A DNA stretch of 5,061 nucleotides. Origin: JAVXNW01 sp036645575. GTDB lineage: Bacteria; Bacillota; Clostridia; Christensenellales; Aristaeellaceae. The translations under genes were made by a program, and so were the position numbers. The stretch is taken from contig JAVXNW010000143.1 of assembly GCA_036645575.1 (NCBI GenBank), forward strand, positions 1 through 5,061. The letters are read 5' to 3'. Numbering within the stretch: the stretch's first letter is position 1; the number at the start of each line of letters is the position of its first letter. This document shows positions 1 through 5,020 of this stretch, piece after piece. The notes beneath the pieces were generated by a model. That model did not search any database, was not told the origin of the DNA, and saw only the letters and a program-made list of their open reading frames with translations.

Positions 1-1
1 C

Positions 2-64
2 CGATGGGCGAGTAAACCGTCCGGCGAAGCCGCAGGAATGCTCGCAGCGCTAGAACGCTCATAA
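2..64 (+). CDS. Possible C-terminal end of an upstream plus-strand gene (partial)
   Basis: One plus-strand frame is open from base 2 and stops at TAA 62-64, giving a 20-residue tail that ends LAALERS. A perfect 12-bp hairpin starts 10 nt after this stop, which is the spacing expected between a gene end and its terminator. That placement is the main reason to prefer this frame. Another plus frame stops at 13-15, and a minus-strand frame is also open to the window edge, but the latter has no visible ribosome binding site. The tail is too short to identify a family, and its third-position composition is less GC-rich than the other genes here. Bases to the left of the window are needed to confirm it. 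Confidence 0.35.
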   Translation, partial: RWASKPSGEAAGMLAALERS

Positions 65-73
65 GTAACTCAA

Positions 74-103
74 GAGACAGCCCGACCGAACTCGGGCTGT
101 CTC
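74..103. terminator. Perfect 12-bp hairpin, probable bidirectional terminator
   Basis: Arms 74-85 and 92-103 are exact reverse complements (GAGACAGCCCGA and its complement) around a 6-nt loop at 86-91. The hairpin lies between the stop of a possible plus-strand gene (62-64) and the 3' end of minus-strand cimA (196), so it could end both transcripts. The downstream tracts are only moderately T-rich: GCGTTATTTC in the plus direction and TTGAGTTACTTAT in the minus direction. It is therefore not a textbook intrinsic terminator, and efficiency in either direction is uncertain. Confidence 0.65.
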
Positions 104-154
104 GCGTTATTTCTCGCGTTATTTCTCGCGTTATTTCTCGCGTTATTTCTCGCG
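101..154. repeat. 12-bp tandem repeat, four and a half copies
   Basis: The unit TTATTTCTCGCG is repeated exactly at 107-118, 119-130, 131-142 and 143-154, preceded by the half unit CTCGCG at 101-106, which overlaps the last bases of the hairpin. The copies are identical, which suggests recent expansion by slippage. The array lies 3' of cimA between its stop and the hairpin. Each unit repeats a TTATTT stretch just after the hairpin in the plus direction, so it could add to the weak U-tract of the terminator; that role is an inference. Confidence 0.9.
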
Positions 155-195
155 TCCTTCCCCTCGTTCTCCCCCTCGTTCTCCCCTCGTCCCAA
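155..195 (-). repeat. C-rich (minus-strand G-rich) short tandem repeat behind cimA
   Basis: On the plus strand CCCTCGTTCTCC is present at 161-172 and again at 173-184, followed by a decayed third copy (CCTCGTCCC). Read on the minus strand, the sense strand of cimA, this is a G-rich tract starting within about 6 nt of the cimA stop. Its minus-strand sequence at 178-162 matches the plus strand at 4972-4988, behind the MBL-fold gene, at 16 of 17 positions (CGAGGGGGxGAACGAGG). It is therefore probably a diverged member of the G-rich repeat family seen elsewhere in this window. Confidence 0.7.
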
Positions 196-1791
196 TTACT
201 CGCTCCGCGCAGCGAATGCGGTCTTGGATTCGCTTCCGGCCATCATCAGCAAATACTCGATTGAGTCAGCGAGCGCGATGAAGCTGGCTTCAATGATATT
301 GCTGGAAACGCCGACGGTTGCCCAGACGTTTTTTCCGTCGGTCGATTCGATCTGGACGCGCACGGAGGACGCGGTGCCGCTTCCGGAGACGACGCGCACC
401 TTGAAATCCTTGAGGCGCATTCCGGAAAGGCAGGGGTAGAAGCGGGTCAATGCCTTACGAAGCGCGAGGTCCAGCGCGTTGACGGGGCCGTCGCCCTCGT
501 CCGCGGTGATCTCCACCTGTCCGTCCACCGCCACCTTCACATACGCCTGCGCGTTCAGTCGGTCTTCCGGCTTGCGCGAAAACACATGGAAGTCGAGCAC
601 GTCAAAAAAGACCGGGCGCTCGCCCAGTGCGCCGAGCACGCGCAGCGTCAGCGATCCATCTGCGCCCTCAAACGAGTAGCCCGCGCTTTCCAGCGCCTTG
701 AGCATCTCCATGATCTCGCGCGTCTTGGCGCTATCCTTTGTGAGCGACGGCGCGAGCGCGCTCAGCCGCGTCATCAGCGCGCCGCGCCCCGCCATTTCGC
801 TCACCAGATACCGCCGATGATTGCCCACCGATTCGGGCGATATGTGCTCATACGCGTGCGCATCTTTGAGCATGCCGTCGATGTGCATGCCCCCCTTATG
901 CGCGAACGCGGAGCGCCCGACATAGGGGCTGCGCGCGCTCATCGACAGGTTTGCGATGTCGCTGATCAGAAGGGCGGTGTCCGTGAGCTGCTTGAGCGGC
1001 TCCGCGCCAAGGCACGCCCGGTGCATCTTGAGCGCGATATTGGGAATGATCTCGCACAGGTTGGCGTTGCCGCAGCGCTCGCCGTATCCGTTGATCGTGC
1101 CCTGCACCTGACACGCGCCGCTTGCAACTGCCGCCATTGTGCACGCGGTCGCAAGCCCCGCGTCGTTATGGCAATGGATCGCGATCGGCACGCGCACTTC
1201 GCGCATGACCGCCGCGACCGCCGCGCCGATCGCGTCTGGCAGCGTGCCGCCGTTCGTGTCGCACAGCGCCAGCGTCTCCGCGCCCGCATCTTGCGCCGCC
1301 TTGAGCGTCTCCAGCGCATATGCCTGATCCGCTGCCCAGCCGTCAAAAAAATGCTCCGCGTCAAAAAATACGCGCAGTCCTTGCCCGCGCAGGTACGCAA
1401 TCGACGTGCGAATCATGCGCAGGTTCTCTTCTTTCGTGCACTTGAGCACCTTCTCGACCTGCCACGCCGACGCCTTGCCAAATATCGACGCGAACCGCGC
1501 GCCGCTTGCGCCAAGCGCGATCAGCCCCGCGTCACACGACGCCGCCTGATCCGCGCGGCACGTCGCCCCAAACGCAACCAACTGCGCATGCTTGAGCACA
1601 AGATTGCCCCGCGCAAACTGGAACAGCTCCGCATCCTTGGGATTGGAGGCCGGGTTTCCTGCCTCAATGTAATCTATCGCCAGATCGTCTAGCGCACGGA
1701 TCACCTTCAGCTTGTCCTTCAGCGAAAAAACCACGCCCTCGCCTTGCGCACCGTCGCGCAGCGTCGTGTCTAATACCTCGATTCGCTGCAT
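196..1791 (-). CDS. cimA: (R)-citramalate synthase
   Basis: The product condenses pyruvate and acetyl-CoA to (R)-citramalate, the first step of the threonine-independent route to 2-oxobutyrate and isoleucine; it is cytosolic. The 531-aa protein has the full layout of the long CimA class. An N-terminal HMGL-like TIM barrel opens with DTTLRDG (residues 8-14, metal and pyruvate site). It continues with LCDTNGGTLP (about 177-186), the metal-binding HCHND (207-211), NGYGERCGNAN (about 234-244, metal-ligand Asn near 242) and HKGGMHIDG (about 298-306). A C-terminal LeuA-type dimerisation/regulatory domain spans roughly 390-515, where end-product inhibition acts in this family. A homocitrate or isopropylmalate synthase is less likely given the length and the ERCGNAN context. 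The chosen ATG (1791-1789) is 9 nt from GGAGGT; an adjacent in-frame GTG at 1794 would add one residue. The gene stands alone, divergent from the plus-strand cluster. Confidence 0.93.
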   Translation of the reverse strand: MQRIEVLDTTLRDGAQGEGVVFSLKDKLKVIRALDDLAIDYIEAGNPASNPKDAELFQFARGNLVLKHAQLVAFGATCRADQAASCDAGLIALGASGARFASIFGKASAWQVEKVLKCTKEENLRMIRTSIAYLRGQGLRVFFDAEHFFDGWAADQAYALETLKAAQDAGAETLALCDTNGGTLPDAIGAAVAAVMREVRVPIAIHCHNDAGLATACTMAAVASGACQVQGTINGYGERCGNANLCEIIPNIALKMHRACLGAEPLKQLTDTALLISDIANLSMSARSPYVGRSAFAHKGGMHIDGMLKDAHAYEHISPESVGNHRRYLVSEMAGRGALMTRLSALAPSLTKDSAKTREIMEMLKALESAGYSFEGADGSLTLRVLGALGERPVFFDVLDFHVFSRKPEDRLNAQAYVKVAVDGQVEITADEGDGPVNALDLALRKALTRFYPCLSGMRLKDFKVRVVSGSGTASSVRVQIESTDGKNVWATVGVSSNIIEASFIALADSIEYLLMMAGSESKTAFAARSE

Positions 1792-1800
1792 CACCGCATC

Positions 1801-1806
1801 ACCTCC
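1801..1806 (-). promoter_or_regulatory. cimA ribosome binding site
   Basis: On the minus strand GGAGGT (1806-1801), continuing as GGAGGTGATG, is almost the complete anti-Shine-Dalgarno complement. It is 6 nt from GTG 1794 and 9 nt from ATG 1791, so either start is possible; ATG is preferred by codon. An ATG inside GGAGGTGATG is followed immediately by CGG TGA and cannot be the start. Confidence 0.85.
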
Positions 1807-1812
1807 ACCCCT

Positions 1813-1842
1813 ATTTTAGCATCTATCCCCCCAATTTGTCAA
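1813..1842 (-). promoter_or_regulatory. SigA/sigma70-type promoter for cimA
   Basis: The minus strand carries TTGACA (1842-1837), an 18-nt spacer and TAAAAT (1818-1813): a consensus -35 and a five-of-six -10. The expected transcription start, about 7 nt past the -10, falls near 1806, at or within the Shine-Dalgarno sequence. The leader would then be only about 15 nt long, leaving no room for a T-box, leader peptide or attenuator from this promoter. A weaker candidate further upstream (TTGTGT, 17 nt, TATACA) would give a longer leader but matches consensus poorly. Confidence 0.7.
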
Positions 1843-1982
1843 AATGTATATACGACCCCGCCTTGACACACAATATGGCTAAGGGAACCGCTGACTAAAT
1901 CCCGCACGCGCTGGCGGCTGCATTTCCGCCATCTCCGCCCTGCAAAATCTGGGGCGTAGTTATGTTTTAGCAAATGGAGGCG

Positions 1983-2141
1983 ATGAAATTGTCCATGATG
2001 GAGTGCGCACACTGCGGCCGCGCTTGCGAATCACGCGCTATGCAGCCCTGCACTGAGTGCGGCGCAATGCTCTGCGATCACTGCAGTACCGCTGGCGGCT
2101 GCCCCGATGGCCCCACCGAGCCCCAACCACACGAGGACTAG
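1983..2141 (+). CDS. Small cysteine-rich putative zinc-binding protein (52 aa)
   Basis: This short ORF encodes 52 residues with eight cysteines in the order C-X2-C-X3-C-X7-C-X2-C-X4-C-X2-C-X5-C (C8, C11, C15, C23, C26, C31, C34, C40), plus H10 and H33 inside CAHC and CDHC. Paired CxxC knuckles of this kind usually hold one or two zinc ions, and the spacing resembles treble-clef or cross-brace zinc domains. The tail after residue 41 is polar and Pro/Glu-rich. Third positions are GC-rich, as in neighbouring genes, which supports coding. GGAGG at 1976-1980 is only 2 nt from ATG 1983, so TTG 1989 (8 nt away) may be the true start; ATG 1995 and ATG 1998 are rather far. All choices keep every cysteine. 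The stop (2139-2141) abuts the repeat element. The family is not recognised and no function is assigned; no convincing plus-strand promoter was found. Confidence 0.6.
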   Translation: MKLSMMECAHCGRACESRAMQPCTECGAMLCDHCSTAGGCPDGPTEPQPHED

Positions 2142-2340
2142 GGAGGAGGCGGGGAGGCGAGGAGGCGGGGGGAACCGGGAGGCGGGAAGATCATATAGGG
2201 GACGTGCCTCCGGCGGGGGGGGGGGGGGGGGGGGGGGCGCCCCCCCCCCCCCCCCCCCCCCGCCGGAGGCCGTCTCCCTTAATTATCTTCCCGCCTCCCC
2301 GTTCCCCCCGCCTCCCCGTCCCTCGCCTCTTCCTTCTCCC
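2142..2340. repeat. Long G/C-rich inverted-repeat element
   Basis: The left arm (about 2142-2214) is G-rich and the right arm (about 2262-2340) is its imperfect reverse complement. The 31-base core at 2161-2191 (containing GGCGGGGGGAACCGGGAGG) matches the complement of 2285-2315 with one mismatch. The arms then diverge slightly (an AT-rich stretch at 2190-2198 against 2279-2286) and meet in a perfect inner palindrome at 2206-2270. The motif GGAGGCG recurs at 2145, 2153, 2161 and 2178, so the arms themselves look built from short units. The element fills the space between the small ORF and the nnr ribosome binding site and encodes nothing convincing. It has no transposase, and target-site duplications are not obvious. 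Confidence 0.9.
2206..2270. repeat. Central palindrome with 23 G and 22 C runs
   Basis: GCCTCCGGC (2206-2214) is followed by 23 G (2215-2237), CG (2238-2239), 22 C (2240-2261) and GCCGGAGGC (2262-2270), the exact complement of the first nine bases. As RNA or single-stranded DNA it would fold into an almost perfect stem of about 30 bp, extended by the outer arms. The G run alone could also form a quadruplex. Both run lengths should be treated as approximate, because such sequence is hard to read and assemble. Confidence 0.85.
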
Positions 2341-2347
2341 CCCACTT

Positions 2348-2354
2348 AGGAGGT
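2348..2354 (+). promoter_or_regulatory. nnr ribosome binding site
   Basis: AGGAGGT lies 5 nt before ATG 2360 and fixes the start of nnr. It also excludes the in-frame upstream extension to GTG 2057, which would translate the G/C-rich repeat as glycine and proline runs. Confidence 0.9.
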
Positions 2355-2359
2355 GCTTT

Positions 2360-3862
2360 ATGCGTAAGGTGTTGACGCCGGAACAGATGCGCGCGGTTGA
2401 GGCGCGGTACATGGCGGATTCGGGCACGGCGTCGCTTGAGCTAATGGAGCGGGCGGCGGTGCAGGTGGCGCGGCAAGTGCTTTTGCTTGTCGGCGGGCCG
2501 GGCAAGATTGCGGCATTCGCCTGCGGGCGTGGCGGCAACGGCGGGGACGGCTATGCGGCCGCGCGGCTATACGCGAACGCGGGCGGGCGCGCATTGGTGT
2601 TAAGCGCGCTGGGCGAGTCGGAACTGAGCGCGGACGCGCGGGTCAACTGCGCGCGGGCGCGGGCGACGCAGGGCGTTGCGTTCATTGCGGAAGACGCGCT
2701 TGAGCGGCTGCCGGTCCCGGCGGCGTGGGTAGATGCGCTCTTTGGGATCGGGCTTGCGCGCGCGCCCGGCGCTGCGGTTGCGCGCGTGATTGCGCGCATG
2801 GCGCGCGACCGGGCGCAGGGCGCGCAGGTAGTGAGCGTGGACATTGCGTCGGGACTAGACGCGCTGACGGGCGGCGCGCCGGGCGCGTGCGTATGCGCGA
2901 CGCAGACCATTGCGTTTGAATGCGCAAAGCCGGGGCACCTGCTCGGCTTTGGCCCGCAGATGAGCGGGCAATTGACCGTTGCGCCGCTCGGCATTCCTGA
3001 ATCGTTCCTGCCTGCGGACGCGCTGCTTGCGCCCAGCGTGCAGGACGCGCGCGAGGCGCTTGTGCCGCGCCCGCGCCTGAGCCACAAGGGCGATTATGGG
3101 CACCTGCTCGTCGTCGCGGGCTGTTCCGGCATGGCGGGCGCGGCGCTGCTGGCCACCGGCGCGGCGCTGCGCAGCGGCACAGGGCTGGTCACGGTTGCCT
3201 GTCCCGCGTCGATTGCGCCGATATTGCAGGCGTGCCAGCCCTGCGCGATGTGCGTGGCGCTGCCGGAATCCGCCGGGGCGATTTCGGCGGCGGCGGTGCC
3301 GGTGCTCGAGGCGGCGCTGGCGGGCAAGACGGCGCTGGCGGTCGGGCCGGGTCTTTCGCGCGGCTGCGCGCCCGAGCTGATCGCGTGCTGCCTAAAGAGC
3401 GAACTGCGCGCGGTCTTTGATGCGGACGCGCTCAACCTGATCGCGGCGCACCCGGCGCTGCGCGCGCTGCTCTGCGCGCGCCACCTGATCACGCCGCATC
3501 CCGGCGAGGCGGCACGGCTGCTCGGCCGGCCGATGACCGCGCCCCTTTGCGACGCGCAGGCGCTGCACGCGCTCGGCCCGGTCGCGATCCTGAAAGGCGC
3601 CACGTCGCTCGTCGTGGGCGATGCGACCTACGTGAGCACGACCGGGTGCGCGGGACTGGCCAAGGGCGGCTCTGGCGACGTGCTGACCGGCATGGCGGGC
3701 GCGCTGCTGGCGCAGGGTTGTCCGCCCGAGCGCGCCGCGTGGGTCGCGCAGGTGCTGCACGGCACGCTGGGCGAGATCACCGCACGCCACGTGGGCGAGC
3801 GCGCCATGACCGCGCACGACCTGCTCGCGCATCTGGGAAAGGCGTGGGGCGATGTGGATTAG
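2360..3862 (+). CDS. nnr: Bifunctional NAD(P)H-hydrate epimerase / ADP-dependent dehydratase
   Basis: This cytosolic metabolite-repair enzyme interconverts the R and S epimers of hydrated NAD(P)H and dehydrates S-NAD(P)HX back to NAD(P)H using ADP. The 500-aa product has the usual fused architecture. The N-terminal YjeF_N epimerase (about 1-215) shows GRGGNGGDG (56-64), DALFGIGL (125-132), DIASGLD (161-167) and KPGHLLGFG (190-198). The C-terminal ribokinase-like dehydratase (about 235-495) shows SHKGDYGHLL (241-250), VGPGLS (328-333), DADALN (354-359), ITPHPGEA (377-384) and GCAGLAKGGSGDVLTG (429-444), with the catalytic-type Asp at 440. Both halves look intact and of normal length. DIASGLD has Ala where many relatives have Pro, and GRGGNGGDG has Gly where GxGNNGGDG is usual; both look conservative. 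The start is set by AGGAGGT 5 nt upstream. The next gene overlaps its last 11 nt. The repeat palindrome lies just upstream, and no clear promoter was found between it and the gene. Confidence 0.95.
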   Translation: MRKVLTPEQMRAVEARYMADSGTASLELMERAAVQVARQVLLLVGGPGKIAAFACGRGGNGGDGYAAARLYANAGGRALVLSALGESELSADARVNCARARATQGVAFIAEDALERLPVPAAWVDALFGIGLARAPGAAVARVIARMARDRAQGAQVVSVDIASGLDALTGGAPGACVCATQTIAFECAKPGHLLGFGPQMSGQLTVAPLGIPESFLPADALLAPSVQDAREALVPRPRLSHKGDYGHLLVVAGCSGMAGAALLATGAALRSGTGLVTVACPASIAPILQACQPCAMCVALPESAGAISAAAVPVLEAALAGKTALAVGPGLSRGCAPELIACCLKSELRAVFDADALNLIAAHPALRALLCARHLITPHPGEAARLLGRPMTAPLCDAQALHALGPVAILKGATSLVVGDATYVSTTGCAGLAKGGSGDVLTGMAGALLAQGCPPERAAWVAQVLHGTLGEITARHVGERAMTAHDLLAHLGKAWGDVD

Positions 3863-4313
3863 CCCGCTGCGCACGCTCGCGCTGGCCTGCCTGCCGCCGG
3901 GCGCGACGCTGCGCACCGACCGCGCGGACGCGCTGTATCTGGCGCGCGGCGCGCAGGATTCCGGCGAAGCCTTGGCGCGCGCGGGGTTTGCGGTCGCCGC
4001 GCGCGGCGCGTCTGTCGCGCTTGCCCTGACGCCCGCGCTGCTCACGACGCTTTCGCGCGCATTGCCGACCTTTGCCCAGGACCCGCTGCGCGCACAGCTC
4101 GCCCGCATGACTGGCCAACCCACGCCCGCCGAACTCGCGCTCGTGACCGCGCTTGTCAAGGCGCTCGAGGTCGGCCCCGCATATCCCGACGCGGAAAAGC
4201 GCATTCGCCAGAGCGCCGCGCGCTGCCTGCGCACAGGCGGCGGAGGCGCGCTCGCACTCGCGCGCAGGCTGCAATTGTACGCATCCACCGCATTTCCCCC
4301 TATAGAGGATTGA
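3852..4313 (+). CDS. Unrecognised 153-aa protein overlapping nnr
   Basis: I do not recognise the family. The ORF starts with ATG inside the last codons of nnr (11-nt overlap, different frame) and ends 26 nt before the MBL-fold gene, as expected for a translationally coupled operon member. Upstream sequence is purine-rich (GGAAAGGCGTGGGG) but not a clean Shine-Dalgarno, which also fits coupling. The product is rich in Ala, Leu and Arg. The first 16 residues are moderately hydrophobic without a convincing signal peptide or membrane helix. It looks largely helical, with an AARCLRTGGGGALALARRLQLY stretch near the C-terminus that would carry a basic helix after a glycine turn (about 122-143). No catalytic motif or cysteine pair stands out. 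A long antisense frame over the same DNA is considered a shadow. Coding is favoured because the frame fills the gap between two secure genes exactly. Confidence 0.72.
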   Translation: MWISPLRTLALACLPPGATLRTDRADALYLARGAQDSGEALARAGFAVAARGASVALALTPALLTTLSRALPTFAQDPLRAQLARMTGQPTPAELALVTALVKALEVGPAYPDAEKRIRQSAARCLRTGGGGALALARRLQLYASTAFPPIED

Positions 4314-4325
4314 TAAAATTTTTGC

Positions 4326-4332
4326 AAGGAGG
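4326..4332 (+). promoter_or_regulatory. Ribosome binding site of the MBL-fold gene
   Basis: AAGGAGG lies 7 nt before ATG 4340 and selects this start over the in-frame ATG at 4310, which would add ten residues and has no comparable site. Confidence 0.9.
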
Positions 4333-4339
4333 CACCCTC

Positions 4340-5020
4340 ATGAACATTAAATGGCTTGGCCACGCATGTTTCCTCATTACCGCCAAGGATGGGCGCACGC
4401 TGCTCATGGACCCGTTTGACGACACCTTTGGCTATCCGCTGCCGGGCGTTCCCGCCAACGTGGTCACCTGCTCGCACAAGCACCGCGACCACCACGCGAT
4501 CGAGTCGCTCCCCTACGGGTTCACCGTGATCGATCAGCCCGGCAAACACCACACCTGTGGCTTCGTCATTGAGGGCATCAGCTGCTTCCACGACGACGAA
4601 CAGGGGCTTGCGCGCGGGCGCAATATGGTCTATCTTGCCGAGATCGACGGGCTGCGCATCGCGCACATGGGCGACCTTGGGCACCAGCCGACCGCCGCCA
4701 TGCGCGAGCAATTGCAGAACCTCGACGTGCTGCTCGTCCCGGTGGGCGGCACCTATACGCTCGATGGCGACGAGGCCGCCGCCGCCGTTGAACTGCTGAA
4801 ACCCCGCATCGCGATCCCGATGCACTACCAGACCCCGCTGCTCAACCTTAAATTGGACGACGAAAAAACCTTCGTCGCGCATTTCCCGCACCAGTACTTG
4901 ACCACCAATCAACTGGAACTCACCCGCGCAACCCTCGCCGACTACCCACCCGTCGTCATAATGGCCTACGGCGAGGGGGGGAACGAGGAGGCGGGGGGAA
5001 CCGGGAGGCGGGAAGTATAG
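4340..5020 (+). CDS. MBL-fold metal-dependent hydrolase (UlaG/UPF0173-like, COG2220 type)
   Basis: The 226-aa protein has the compact metallo-beta-lactamase fold of the UlaG/UPF0173-like group: N-terminal KWLGHACFLI, MDPF (23-26), the metal motif SHKHRDHH (45-52, HxHxDH), H84 in CFHDD, MGDLGH (110-115, with D112) and MHYQT (161-165, with H162). A full set of ligands for two metal ions is present, so it should be an active cytosolic hydrolase; the substrate cannot be read from sequence. There is no signal peptide. It follows the 153-aa gene by 26 nt and is probably in the nnr transcript. An extra weak internal promoter upstream is possible but not convincing. Oddity: the conserved-looking part ends near VVIMAYGE (205-212), and the last 14 or so residues (GGNEEAGGTGRREV) and the TAG stop are encoded by the G-rich repeat. 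The native C-terminus has probably been replaced or extended. Confidence 0.88.
   Translation: MNIKWLGHACFLITAKDGRTLLMDPFDDTFGYPLPGVPANVVTCSHKHRDHHAIESLPYGFTVIDQPGKHHTCGFVIEGISCFHDDEQGLARGRNMVYLAEIDGLRIAHMGDLGHQPTAAMREQLQNLDVLLVPVGGTYTLDGDEAAAAVELLKPRIAIPMHYQTPLLNLKLDDEKTFVAHFPHQYLTTNQLELTRATLADYPPVVIMAYGEGGNEEAGGTGRREV

Noticed and set aside
586..1692. 368-aa plus-strand open frame opposite cimA
   Set aside because: Arg/His-rich shadow of a well-supported cimA; no domain motif and no ribosome binding site noted.
1863..1868. Plus-strand TTGACA as a -35 for the small ORF and nnr
   Set aside because: No acceptable -10 lies 15-19 nt downstream (sequence near 1884-1892 is GC-mixed), so it is probably chance.
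1883..1945. GGGAACCGCTGACTAAATCCC region as a transposon end or structured RNA
   Set aside because: No matching inverted copy was found in the intergenic region. Stems such as GGCGG/CCGCC and CGCCC/GGGCG are only 5 bp, so neither reading can be supported.
2161..2315. CRISPR-like array made from the repeated cores
   Set aside because: The copies are inverted, spacers are not regular, and no cas genes are present.
2057..2359. N-terminal extension of nnr to GTG 2057 (101 extra residues with Gly and Pro runs)
   Set aside because: It translates the G/C-rich palindrome. A strong ribosome binding site and a family-typical N-terminus place the start at ATG 2360.
4275..4319. Internal promoter before the MBL-fold gene (TTGTAC with TATAGA, or GATAAAAT)
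   Set aside because: Spacing of 20 nt for the first pair and no -35 for the second; cotranscription from upstream is simpler.
3392..4912. 506-aa minus-strand open frame across nnr, the 153-aa gene and the MBL-fold gene
   Set aside because: Antisense shadow of GC-rich coding DNA. It covers three plausible sense genes, shows no recognisable motif and has an implausible Arg/Ala-rich composition.
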